Shown here: positions 23,790 through 31,921 of the stretch, piece by piece
Numbering within the stretch: the first letter of the stretch is position 1
Layout: the number at the start of each line of letters is the position of its first letter
Assembly: GCA_039815415.1 (NCBI GenBank)
Contig: JBCBZH010000010.1
Location: 1-35,094 of the forward strand
Direction of reading: 5' to 3'
Source of the DNA: JBCBZH01 sp039815415
GTDB lineage: Bacteria; Bacteroidota; Rhodothermia; Rhodothermales; Rubricoccaceae
DNA: 35,094 bases
Made by a program: the position numbers and the translations under genes
Notes under the pieces: model-generated
What the model was told of the DNA's origin: nothing
The model's database searches: none
The model's input: the letters and a program-made list of their open reading frames with translations, nothing else

Positions 23790-26700
23790 GCACCGCCAGC
23801 CCGACGACCTTCAGAGAGACCGTGGCGGCTGTGGGCCGGTGGCTGCGGACGAACACGACCCAGGTGGTGTTCTATGCACTTCTGGGCGCCGTGGGGGGCT
23901 ACCTGTTCAACACGCTCCTGCTGATGTTCGCCTACGACGGCTTTCGCGTGCCCGAGGGGCGCGTAGGGGTGGGCGAGGGCAACGTGCTGCTGGGCTCGCT
24001 CGGCATCGCCATCGCAAGCACCATCGTATTCAGCCTGTTCGGGTACGTCCGGTCGGTGGGCCTCAAGCGCTTCGGGAGCGAGCTGGCGGCCCTTCCTCGC
24101 CAGCTCGGCCTCTTGTTCCAGCGCGACGGGTCCGGCGCGCGGGTGCATCTGCTGTGGGGCGCGGCGGTGGCGCTGCTGGCGCGGCAGGTGATCGGACCCG
24201 GCTTTGGGGCACTGCTCGCCATCGGGCTGCTGGTGTACTTGCCCTCCATCCTGGGCCAAGTGCTGGTGCGTCTCGGGATGCGCGCGGTCTACGCCATCGC
24301 AAAGCTGTTCCAGCCGTCGGGAGCTACCAGCCCGAGCGGGCTGGCGATGGCGGTGGGTGTGATTGGGACCATTCTCGCGCTGGGGGTCGGGTACTACGTG
24401 CAGAGCCCGATGGTGCTTCTGGTGGCCGCGGTGGCGTGTGGCGGTGCGGCACTCGTCCTCAGCCGGGGCGGGACACCGGCTCAGGCGGCATCGCTGATCG
24501 TCGGGCTGGTGCTTCCGGCGCTCTTGCTCGCCGACGTGCCCCTCGCGTGGGCCGACGATGGCGGCTGGTGGGAGCAACCGGGCGACGCCTCGCTCATCAA
24601 CTGGCTCGGCTCCGCGGGTGCCTCGACCGTCCTGATCTGGGGAGCGGGAGCCGTTCCCTCTGCCGTGGCCGGGGGCGCCATCGGAGGGGCCCTCGGCGGC
24701 GTGATGAGCGGAGGCGGATGGGACTTCTCCAGTCTCGCGGATGGAGCATCGGAGGCTCCTGCCACCGAAGAGCCGCCTGCGCCAGAGGAGCCGACCGTAG
24801 AGTCAGCTCCTGGCGAGCAGTATCACCCCTCGCTCGTGGACCCAGACACCGGCGAACCGCTTCTCATCCACGATGGCACCTACGAGGGTGGCGAGCCCGG
24901 TCAGGTCTGGCACGACTATGAGGGCTGGGTCACACCCGGCGAGGCGGCGCGGCTCATTGCAGAACGGAAGGGCGAGATCGCAGCTCGCCAGCGCGAGATC
25001 GAACAGTGGGAGCGCGAGACCGAGGAGGCCTTTGCCCGCAACCGGGCACAGCGGGAGGAGCGGTACGCTGCCGAGCGCGAGGCCGAGGCATCCGCCCGAC
25101 GAGAAGCCGAGGCGCGGCGCGCTCGCGAAGCCAACATCGACCGAGGGCTGGACCGCATCATCGAGAACAACCGCGTCGATTCGGCCTGGATGGAGCGCTG
25201 GGAACGCGCCCAGGATGCCGCCGACCAAGGCGACTCCAGCCAGCTCGAGGCGCTGTATCGGGAGTCGCTTCGGGATCAGATCCAGGAAGGCACGCGCACG
25301 GCCCAAGCGGAGATCGAATACGAGCAGCGCCTCGCCATGGGAGAGTGGACCGCGCGCGGCGTCGAGATGGCGTCGCGGGGCGCGCTGATGGCCGTGGGTG
25401 GACAGGTGGTGGCCGCCCATGGTGTACTGGCAGGCGTGGCCGCGTCCGCAGCGGGGATGGGATCGATCCAGGGCGCCTCCGAGGGCGCCGAAGCGCACGC
25501 GCAAGGCAAGGATGCGGCTGAGATCGCCCGGCGGACAGCCGGAGGTTTCCTGTCGGGCGCCAAGGACGGAGCGGTAGGGACCGTGACGGGCCTGCCCGGC
25601 ACGTCAAGCACGGTGCGAGTCCTCTTGCCCGCTGCCACCGATGCCGCTGAGACCTATATCCGCACCGGCGATGGCCGACGCGCCCTCGCAAGCGGCGTCA
25701 TCGGAGCCGCCGGGGGCCTAGCGGGCGAAGGCGTCGATGCGATGCTTCCACCGGGTGCGACTCGAACGGCCACGGGCGCCATGGTCAACGCAACGACCGC
25801 AGGTGCGACCTCGGTGGCCGTCAACGGCGGGACCTTCCGGGACGGGTTCATGGAAGGCCTTGCAGGCGATCTCGTCACTCGAGCTGGCGGGCAGCTTGGC
25901 GGGCGAGTGGCGGGACGGTCTTCGGAGATTGTGGGGGCCGAAACCGATGCCGCTCGCGAACTTGGACGGGCCTCACGGGATGAGCAGCGTGCCCGCGACG
26001 CGCTGGCGGACGGGCACGCGCAGCGCACGGCCCCGACCACCCTCGAGCAGCAGTCCCAGGCCATCCAGCGGCTCGCCCAGACCCAGCACGACCGCGTCGT
26101 AGGCTTCGACCCTGACGGCAATCCCCGAACCGAGTCGTTCGTCAACGCGCGAGATGCGCTGGATCAACTCCGCGACACGGCCGGAAGCCGGACAGGGAAA
26201 ACACTCGACGACCCAAACCATCCCGGCCTTCGCGACGCCATCGTCCGCACCCGGACGAACGACCTCTACGGCCCCGCCGACCGCAACACCATCAACGCCG
26301 TCACGCCGCGCCTGCAGGAAGCAGGCCTCCTTCGCCCCGGCGACCGCCTCGTAATGGACCCCTTCTCAACCCCAGGCAAGCTGCCGTCGCTGGGCGCCGA
26401 CCGCGACGCCCGCCTGGTGATTGAACGCCCCCGCGTGGACGGTCAGGGCCGCCCCGTTCTGGATGAGAATCGCCAGCCTGTGATGCAACGCATCGAGGTG
26501 CCTCGCACGCACTGGGAGCAGCAGGCCCTCTCCGATTTTTACCAGCACACGCAGGCCATCGCGACGGAGGGAGGCAAGTCCATCACGCCAGAGACCTACC
26601 CGGATTACTTCGATCGCCTCCACGAAGGGCTGCTGCGCGAGGGGCATTCGCGTCAAGCCGTTGATGGCATGTCGCCCCAGCAGATGCTCGATGCGGCAGG

Positions 26701-27316
26701 CGAGCACGGGCGCCATCACGCCTGGGCCGAGGCCCACAACCAGCTCTTTACCGACCGCTTCCACATGGAGGCCAGCCGGGGTAACACAGACCAGACCGTG
26801 CAGCGAGTGGTGGGTCCTGACGGGAGACCTCGAGCTGAGGCGGCGCAGGGCCACGCCAACGTCCTCGACGTCAAAGGTGGCACGGACCGGTTGGCGGACC
26901 CCGAGGGGTACGCGAGGATGTGGCAGGAGAAATCGGACTTCTACCGCAACAACCCGCCTGAGGCACTGGCACAATCCCAGAAGGGCATCGCCGAGTACAT
27001 GGCGCTCCGCGACGGCTACAGGGCACAAGGCCTCGAGCCACCGCCCATCAACCCGCGGGCCGCACGGGCGATGGCGATCATCGGGCGCGCACCGGTGGGC
27101 ACCGACGCCACGCCGCAGGCCCTTTCGCGTGTGGAGGCGGAGCTGCGAGACCTCGGGTACCGCTCGACGAGCGAAGCCATGACGGCCATCGCATGGCAGA
27201 ATGAAGGGCTTAAGTGGAGCCGACCGGTGACTGCGCCCGAGGCGGGCGGACTGAGAACCGGCCAGATTGGCGCCCTCACGCGACCGGGGGCCGAAGACGA
27301 AACAGCGGGCTTCTGA
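23786..27316 (+). CDS. 1176-residue membrane / coiled-coil / glycine-rich protein, unknown function
   Basis: Not recognised. Visible architecture: residues 25-255 carry about seven transmembrane helices (VVFYALLGAVGGYLFNTLLL, then 66-88, 122-152, 186-206, 208-224, 235-252). Residues 280-312 are Gly/Ala-rich, and 322-342 form an acidic Pro linker. A short beta segment at 345-382 repeats DPDTGEPLLIHDGTYEGG-like turns. A charged coiled coil covers about 385-450. Residues 525-710 are a long Ala/Gly-rich region like glycine-zipper or pre-toxin segments (GALMAVGGQVVAAHGVLAG, GFLSGAKDGAVGTVTGLPG). The 800-1176 end is a soluble domain with a His-rich stretch HGRHHAWAEAHNQLFTDRFH (974-993). This membrane-anchor, zipper and soluble C-terminus layout recalls toxin-delivery or polymorphic-toxin proteins, but no toxin motif is certain. 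An inverted pair of the 10-mer lies inside (24079-24107). Confidence 0.75.
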   Translation: MSTASPTTFRETVAAVGRWLRTNTTQVVFYALLGAVGGYLFNTLLLMFAYDGFRVPEGRVGVGEGNVLLGSLGIAIASTIVFSLFGYVRSVGLKRFGSELAALPRQLGLLFQRDGSGARVHLLWGAAVALLARQVIGPGFGALLAIGLLVYLPSILGQVLVRLGMRAVYAIAKLFQPSGATSPSGLAMAVGVIGTILALGVGYYVQSPMVLLVAAVACGGAALVLSRGGTPAQAASLIVGLVLPALLLADVPLAWADDGGWWEQPGDASLINWLGSAGASTVLIWGAGAVPSAVAGGAIGGALGGVMSGGGWDFSSLADGASEAPATEEPPAPEEPTVESAPGEQYHPSLVDPDTGEPLLIHDGTYEGGEPGQVWHDYEGWVTPGEAARLIAERKGEIAARQREIEQWERETEEAFARNRAQREERYAAEREAEASARREAEARRAREANIDRGLDRIIENNRVDSAWMERWERAQDAADQGDSSQLEALYRESLRDQIQEGTRTAQAEIEYEQRLAMGEWTARGVEMASRGALMAVGGQVVAAHGVLAGVAASAAGMGSIQGASEGAEAHAQGKDAAEIARRTAGGFLSGAKDGAVGTVTGLPGTSSTVRVLLPAATDAAETYIRTGDGRRALASGVIGAAGGLAGEGVDAMLPPGATRTATGAMVNATTAGATSVAVNGGTFRDGFMEGLAGDLVTRAGGQLGGRVAGRSSEIVGAETDAARELGRASRDEQRARDALADGHAQRTAPTTLEQQSQAIQRLAQTQHDRVVGFDPDGNPRTESFVNARDALDQLRDTAGSRTGKTLDDPNHPGLRDAIVRTRTNDLYGPADRNTINAVTPRLQEAGLLRPGDRLVMDPFSTPGKLPSLGADRDARLVIERPRVDGQGRPVLDENRQPVMQRIEVPRTHWEQQALSDFYQHTQAIATEGGKSITPETYPDYFDRLHEGLLREGHSRQAVDGMSPQQMLDAAGEHGRHHAWAEAHNQLFTDRFHMEASRGNTDQTVQRVVGPDGRPRAEAAQGHANVLDVKGGTDRLADPEGYARMWQEKSDFYRNNPPEALAQSQKGIAEYMALRDGYRAQGLEPPPINPRAARAMAIIGRAPVGTDATPQALSRVEAELRDLGYRSTSEAMTAIAWQNEGLKWSRPVTAPEAGGLRTGQIGALTRPGAEDETAGF

Positions 27317-27318
27317 AC

Positions 27319-28575
27319 ATGACCGAGACCGCCCCCACCCTCGCCTACGCCCCGATGCCCGCCAGCGCGCTGGCGTATCTGCTGCGCCGCCGCCAGGAGA
27401 GCCGACCGGGTCCGCTGGCCCCATTCCATCACCTCGATCCGCCAGCGCCTCTCGATGCCGTCACCGTCCAGGCCCTCGCCGCCAGCCGCGCCCTCGACGC
27501 TCGCGACCCGACGCAGCTCCGCCCGGCGTTCGCCAAAGCGCTCGACGTGCTCCTCAACCCCGAGGTGGTGCTTACGGTCCGCCACTGGACCCTCACGACA
27601 CGCGCCGAGGCGACGCTCTATGGCCCCCGCGCCGCCGTCAGTGGCTCTCTCGTGGCCCTGAACCGAGGCAGCGATGGCCGCCTCCACCTCATCGCCCCAC
27701 TCGACGTCCAGGACGCCCTCAACATCGTCAAGGGCCCGGCGCTCGACGCCCTCGCGCTGGCGAGCCACCTGCCGTTCGAGGCACACCTGGACCTCACTAC
27801 AGCGGCGGCCTGGCTGGGCACCATCGACCATGCCCGTGCACGCGTCTGGGACGGCACCGCTCGCCCGGATGACCCCGCGCCTGCGGGCGACATCGTGGCG
27901 TTCATTCAGCAGTGGTGGGGCATCACCGGGCTGGATGCCGGGCTGACAGCCCTCCCCGTGCTCACTGACACGCCCACGCCCCCCACGGACGAGGCCCTCC
28001 GCACCGCCCTTCGCCAGCTCGTCGACCACGGACTTCTGGGCTCCGGTCCACGAGGCCTCGTGCCGCTCGGCGTGACACGGCGGCTGGTGTACGACGGGCG
28101 ACTCGACCCACTGGGACTGCAGTGGCAGCAGACCCACCGCGACGAGCACGGCCCTGTGGTGGGGCACCGCATCGTGCTGGTGCGCGCGGGCGGGCTGGCG
28201 CTGTGCCTGGACCGGAGCGTGCCCGGCCACATCCTCATCCGTACCGTCACGCTCGACACCCTCGCCGACGAGCTGGCGGACCGGATGCTTGTCCCTGCCT
28301 CGACGTGGCTCCCTGATCCAAGGCCTATGCCCCAGGCGCCTGCTGAGGATCGCCAGCCCGAGCCGAACCGGCAGGAGGCGCGCCAGCCGGAGGCGCCAGC
28401 TCGAGCTGGCGAGACTTGCGACTCGTGCGGAGCGCCCCGGAGAGACGGCGCTGCCTTCTGCACTGTCTGTGGGGCCGCGTTCGCTCCACAGCCTGCCGGA
28501 TTCTGCACCCAGTGCGGCGCGGCGCTCACGCCCGGTGCGTCCTTCTGTACCTCCTGCGGTCATCGCGTTGCCTGA
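27319..28575 (+). CDS. Protein with two C-terminal zinc ribbons, unknown N-terminal domain
   Basis: 418 aa from ATG 27319, 2 nt after the giant gene; the open frame reaches back to 27214 only as overlap. Residues 1-330 form a soluble alpha/beta domain I do not recognise, with a duplicated feel (about 36-200 and 205-330: NPEVVLTVRHWTLTTRAEAT, PRAAVSGSLVALNRG, later VGHRIVLVRAGGLALCLDRS). A Pro/Gln/Glu linker follows at 331-365. The C-terminus has two tandem zinc ribbons: C367-x2-C370...C381-x2-C384 and C396-x2-C399...C410-x2-C413, each ending in FCxxCG. Such ribbons usually mediate protein or nucleic-acid contacts. No signal or membrane helix, so cytoplasmic. The linker encodes an 18-bp perfect palindrome of the iterated motif (28394-28411). 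Confidence 0.75.
   Translation: MTETAPTLAYAPMPASALAYLLRRRQESRPGPLAPFHHLDPPAPLDAVTVQALAASRALDARDPTQLRPAFAKALDVLLNPEVVLTVRHWTLTTRAEATLYGPRAAVSGSLVALNRGSDGRLHLIAPLDVQDALNIVKGPALDALALASHLPFEAHLDLTTAAAWLGTIDHARARVWDGTARPDDPAPAGDIVAFIQQWWGITGLDAGLTALPVLTDTPTPPTDEALRTALRQLVDHGLLGSGPRGLVPLGVTRRLVYDGRLDPLGLQWQQTHRDEHGPVVGHRIVLVRAGGLALCLDRSVPGHILIRTVTLDTLADELADRMLVPASTWLPDPRPMPQAPAEDRQPEPNRQEARQPEAPARAGETCDSCGAPRRDGAAFCTVCGAAFAPQPAGFCTQCGAALTPGASFCTSCGHRVA
28394..28411. repeat. In-gene palindrome from two overlapping 10-mers
   Basis: CGCCAGCTCGAGCTGGCG is a perfect 18-bp palindrome made of one forward copy (28394-28403) and one reverse copy (28402-28411) that share the central CG. It lies in the linker of the zinc-ribbon gene, where protein constraint is low. 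Confidence 0.8.
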
Positions 28576-28578
28576 GCC

Positions 28579-29814
28579 ATGCCGACGTGCCCATCGTGTC
28601 AGTCTCCCGTTGCGGCTTCGGCCCGGTTCTGCCCAACATGTGGCGCCGCGCAACCGATCCGACTCGTCGCCTGTGCCTCGTGCGGAGCGGAGCTCAGGCC
28701 AGAGGATCGGTTTTGCGGAGCCTGTGGCGCGCCTCGACCGGCTCCAGAACGCCCTCAACCCGAGGCTCCACCGCCACGTCGCCCGCCGCCGAAACGTGCC
28801 GCCCCGCCCGCTGCATCCCCACCCCCGCAGACCCCTGAGCCGCCCCCGCCAGCTCGACCGCAGCCGCCACAGAACACCCCGCCGCCGTCCGATGCTCAGG
28901 CTCCGCCGTCTGACGCGCCTGCATCCCCACCGCCACGTCCGGCCACTACGCCCCCCACGAAGAAGAAGCGGAACGGGTGCGGATGGGTCTTCGGGCTGGC
29001 GCTTCTCTTCTGCGGAGCGCTCGCCGGGGCCGCCTTCCTGCTCTACGGCTGGACGCCGATGGACGCCGTTCGGGACCTGAGAACGCGCGGGGTCTTGCCC
29101 CAGTCTGACACCACAGATGTGGTTCCCAATGGAAGGCAAACCTTTCTGGACCGATTCCGACCCGGCACGCGCCCGGCGCCGGACACGCTCTCGCGCCAGC
29201 GGCCCAGCGCGCAGACACACAGCGCACAGACTCCACCTCCCACCAGCCCGTCTCAGCCACCCCCGGCGCCAGAGCCCACTCCGGCGCCCCCGCCAGAGCC
29301 CGTGCCTCTTGAGCGCTCTCCCGCCAGCTCGATGGCACGCGCCGAGTTGGGAACGTTCTCGATCTACACCCTTATCCAAGGCGTCTATCAAGAAACAACG
29401 GCATTAAACCGCGTCCAGGTGTCTGTCGAGATTCCGAGGAGCTGGCGGGCGACGAACGGCCAGATGTTCGACGCACGCGGCAACAAGGTGGGCGAGATGG
29501 GTCCCGGCGTCTTCGCGTACCGCGATGGCACGACCTGCGCCTCACAGCCGGACAGCGAGATGGACGGGCCACCGGATGAAAAGCGCAGGTTCAGTACTCC
29601 GAACGCAAGCGGTGTGTACAGCCGAACCGCGACCTACTGCGGGGGCGGCGTCGATACCTATTCCGGCGCCTGCCACGTCCACAGCTACTGCGTCCAGCCT
29701 TCACCAGGCGGCGTGGGACTCACCCTGACGTTTCTCGAGCTGGCGAGCACCGCCAGCGCGGAGCAGAAGGCGCTGTACGACCGTGTGGTGGACTCGATTC
29801 GGCTCTCGCCCTAG
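28579..29814 (+). CDS. Membrane protein with two N-terminal zinc ribbons and proline-rich linkers, unknown function
   Basis: 411 aa, 3 nt after the previous gene. Two zinc ribbons open the protein: C4-x2-C7...C18-x2-C21 and C32-x2-C35...C46-x2-C49. A strongly Pro-rich cytoplasmic linker runs from 52 to about 126, then KKKR and one transmembrane helix (133-157, WVFGLALLFCGALAGAAFLL). Outside the membrane comes a second Pro/Gln linker (about 205-250). A C-terminal beta domain (about 260-411) follows with four Cys close together (YCGGGVDTYSGACHVHSYC), possibly two disulfides. Topology is ribbons inside, beta domain outside. It mirrors the preceding protein, whose ribbons are at the other end, so the two may dock on each other or on the giant protein. 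Function not recognised. Confidence 0.78.
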   Translation: MPTCPSCQSPVAASARFCPTCGAAQPIRLVACASCGAELRPEDRFCGACGAPRPAPERPQPEAPPPRRPPPKRAAPPAASPPPQTPEPPPPARPQPPQNTPPPSDAQAPPSDAPASPPPRPATTPPTKKKRNGCGWVFGLALLFCGALAGAAFLLYGWTPMDAVRDLRTRGVLPQSDTTDVVPNGRQTFLDRFRPGTRPAPDTLSRQRPSAQTHSAQTPPPTSPSQPPPAPEPTPAPPPEPVPLERSPASSMARAELGTFSIYTLIQGVYQETTALNRVQVSVEIPRSWRATNGQMFDARGNKVGEMGPGVFAYRDGTTCASQPDSEMDGPPDEKRRFSTPNASGVYSRTATYCGGGVDTYSGACHVHSYCVQPSPGGVGLTLTFLELASTASAEQKALYDRVVDSIRLSP

Positions 29815-29922
29815 CTCACCCCCGCCTGGCGAAACCGAACGCGGGCGGCCCCGAAGCCGGAGCCACCCACGGGAGCACGCCCTCCCCCCCACCACAGAAG
29901 GGAGAGCGAACTCGAATCGGAC
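29815..29922. other. Short convergent spacer
   Basis: 108 bp between the convergent zinc-ribbon and T9SS genes, C-rich. A weak pairing CCGCC...GGCGG near 29822-29850 is the only hairpin seen; no T-run. No gene. Confidence 0.3.
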
Positions 29923-31743
29923 CTACCGCAGCACCGTCACGCGCTCGGCGAGATGCACCTCCGGCCCCCAGGCCCGCACCACGTACACGCCCGGCGCCAG
30001 CCCGGCCGTCTCGAACCGGAGGGTCGTCGGCTGGCCCGCCACCACGGGCGCATCGTGGAGCGTCCTCACCTCGCGGCCCAGCAGGTCGTAGAGGCCCACG
30101 CGCACGGGCTGCGCCGTGCCCACCGTGAAGTTCACTTGCGCCGAGCTGGCGATGGGGTTGGGGGCCACAGCCAGGCGTGAGGCCGTGGCTCCAGTGCCGC
30201 TCTCGGCAGCGGTGGCCGGCGCGACCTCGAGCCCGTACAGGATGGCACCCGAGTCACCATTGAATCCGACCGTGCGGACGGCGTAGATCGTGTTCGCGGT
30301 CGCGTCGAACGTCACACGCGAGGTCCGGATGCCGTCTCCGGCGTCGTCGTTGCAGGCGACTTCTTCGACGAGGCTTACGCCGTCGGACCGATACACCGAC
30401 AGGATGGTGTCGAAGGTGGACCCCTCCAGATCAAGGGTTACAGAGGCGTTGGCTGGAGAGACAAAGATCCGCCAGACCGAATTGCGCCCGTCATTGCCGT
30501 CGCCTACACAGGAGGCCAGAGCTTCATTCGTCTCCTCGGTCGCGCCCACGTTGGTGTCGGGGTAGTCGGCGGGTACCCTGGAGAACTGGAGAGCCCCCGG
30601 AGAGAAACCGAGGTTGTCGTTGTGGGCCCCTGTGACGTAGGTGCGCACCAATCCACTCGCTCCTCCAATGCCGACAACGAGGTCTCCCTCTTCTCCATTG
30701 AAGCCGGTCACGCGAACGAAGTACCGGGTCCCCGGCGTCACGTCGAAGGCAGTGCGAGACCCATCGTCCGGATTCCCCGTGGTTGTGTCATCGTTGCAGG
30801 CCACCTCTGTGAGGGTCCCATCTTCGCCCAGCGTGAGGACCGACACGATGGTGTCAACCGGATCAGCTCCGACCCCTCGCGCCATGGCCTCCACACTCCC
30901 GGCGCCGGTCGCCAGGAAGGCCCACCAGAGGGCGTTGTTGCCATCGGACCCCGTGCTCACACACGATGCCGCGGGGTTGAAGTCGCCGTCCTCGGCATCG
31001 GCTCCCACACTTGATACCGTCACGAAGGTGTCCGGCGCGGCAATCGGCGCGGCGGCAAAGAGGAAGTCATTGACCGGCCCATTGCCTCCGGTGGTCGACG
31101 GGACCTCTGCGATCAGTGACACATCATCGACGAGCGCCGAGAAGAAGGCCCCCTGTTCCGTCCCCGCGACTTCGATGGCAACGAACCCGAGCGTATGGGG
31201 CTGGCCGTCTGCAAAGGCCGACAGGTCGACGGTCTGCACCGTGTAGTCGGCGAACGACCCGACATCATCCTGGGTGTAGGCGAGGATCGGCGTGCTGTCG
31301 AGAATGAAGCCGAACTGCCCGGTCGCGTCGCCCCCGACGCCGAGCTGGAGGTAGAACGTGAGCAGCGCGCTGGTGGCATCCGCCGGAATCGTGATGGTCT
31401 GCGAGACCGACATCGACTCGTTGGTGCCGACCCCGCCCAAGAATGCGTGCCAGTCTCCAGTTCGGGGAGCTGGGCCGCCACAGATCCCTAGTGTGCAGAA
31501 GGGGCTGACCGGCGGCGTCTGATCACTCGTGGACGCCCATGCCGTGTTGGGCGAGCCGCCCTCGAACGACCCATCGGTCACCAGCTCGACGGGCGGGCGG
31601 GCGGCACGGGGCGCCGGGTCGGAGGTCGCGAACACCAACGGGCGCGGGGCATCGGAGGCGAGCTTGAGGGCCTGCGCGCTGGCGGGCATCGCCAGCCCGA
31701 GGGCGAGGAAAAGAGGAAGGATCGAGCGTCGCAAAACGACCAT
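29923..31743 (-). CDS. T9SS-exported protein with jelly-roll and PPC-like repeats
   Basis: Secreted 606-aa protein. ATG 31743 opens a Sec signal peptide (MVVLRRSILPLFLALGLAMPASA); the frame reaches 31797 only through the promoter repeat. Residues about 52-210 look like a carbohydrate-binding-type jelly roll (ELVTDGSFEGGSPNTAWAS, SVSQTITIPADATSALLTFYL, DYTVQTVDLSAFADGQ). Two PPC-like domains follow, each with the SxFDTIxSVY...VACNDD signature (here VDTIVSVLTL..EVACNDD and FDTILSVYRS..EVACNDD). The last ~80 residues are a type A T9SS sorting domain (VAPNPIASSAQVNFTV, VGLYDLLGREVRTL, LAPGVYVVRA). So it crosses the outer membrane and is released or attached at the surface. No catalytic residues seen. 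It shares its promoter block and the ACNDD domains with the upstream paralogous gene. Confidence 0.88.
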   Translation of the reverse strand: MVVLRRSILPLFLALGLAMPASAQALKLASDAPRPLVFATSDPAPRAARPPVELVTDGSFEGGSPNTAWASTSDQTPPVSPFCTLGICGGPAPRTGDWHAFLGGVGTNESMSVSQTITIPADATSALLTFYLQLGVGGDATGQFGFILDSTPILAYTQDDVGSFADYTVQTVDLSAFADGQPHTLGFVAIEVAGTEQGAFFSALVDDVSLIAEVPSTTGGNGPVNDFLFAAAPIAAPDTFVTVSSVGADAEDGDFNPAASCVSTGSDGNNALWWAFLATGAGSVEAMARGVGADPVDTIVSVLTLGEDGTLTEVACNDDTTTGNPDDGSRTAFDVTPGTRYFVRVTGFNGEEGDLVVGIGGASGLVRTYVTGAHNDNLGFSPGALQFSRVPADYPDTNVGATEETNEALASCVGDGNDGRNSVWRIFVSPANASVTLDLEGSTFDTILSVYRSDGVSLVEEVACNDDAGDGIRTSRVTFDATANTIYAVRTVGFNGDSGAILYGLEVAPATAAESGTGATASRLAVAPNPIASSAQVNFTVGTAQPVRVGLYDLLGREVRTLHDAPVVAGQPTTLRFETAGLAPGVYVVRAWGPEVHLAERVTVLR

Positions 31744-31757
31744 GGGTACAGGAGTGC

Positions 31758-31850
31758 GTGGACAGATGCGACAGCCTATCCCGGGCCACCGGCTCACGCT
31801 CTCGGATGCGTCTCAATCTCTCTCGGATGCGTCTCACCGGAGTCCCAAAC
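31758..31850 (-). repeat. Duplicated ~92-bp promoter block, copy 1
   Basis: Within 31761-31850, 88 of 90 bases are identical to 34468-34557 (differences at 31770 and 31822), and the identity extends a few bases toward the gene. The block starts 15 nt upstream of the ATG at 31743; the second copy lies at the same distance from its own ATG. It contains the two 17-bp direct repeats. Such conservation in non-coding DNA beside diverged coding sequence implies a shared regulatory function or recent conversion. Confidence 0.85.
31799..31836 (-). promoter_or_regulatory. AraC-type operator candidate: two 17-bp direct repeats, 4-bp gap
   Basis: CTCTCGGATGCGTCTCA occurs at 31799-31815 and again, exactly, at 31820-31836 (plus-strand reading). 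The 21-bp period (two helical turns) and 17+4 layout match the known araI1-araI2 arrangement bound by AraC. It lies 56-93 bp upstream of the ATG, upstream of where the core promoter should be, as for an activator. The likely binder is the REC-AraC regulator encoded at 34621-35094. Confidence 0.65.
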
Positions 31851-31871
31851 CGCCTCTTCAGGCTGTTTTCC

Positions 31872-31915
31872 GCCCGTCGCCAGCTCATCGGGCCGTGTTC
31901 GAGCTGGCGACGGGC
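31872..31915 (-). terminator. Terminator-like hairpin after the propeller gene
   Basis: Perfect 15-bp stem (31872-31886 with 31901-31915) and 14-nt loop, beginning 6 bp past the stop of the 31922-34450 gene. One arm holds an exact 10-mer (31900-31909), the other the variant CGCCAGCTCA. No U-tract follows on the minus strand (GGAAAAC), so termination may be factor-assisted. Confidence 0.65.
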
Positions 31916-31921
31916 AGGCGC

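Noticed and set aside
23048..24577. 509-codon minus-strand frame across the membrane-protein and giant genes
   Set aside because: Crosses two overlapping plus-strand genes with consistent membrane-helix patterns; no motifs of its own.
27367..27378. GCCAGCGCGCTGGC palindrome (also near 12115) as a separate operator
   Set aside because: Both lie within coding sequence and fit the one-base variant family of the iterated 10-mer (CGCCAGCGCG); not evidence of a distinct site.
27016..29391. 791-codon minus-strand frame opposite the zinc-ribbon genes
   Set aside because: Low-complexity Arg/Gly/Trp-rich product opposite genes with evident zinc ribbons; a GC shadow.
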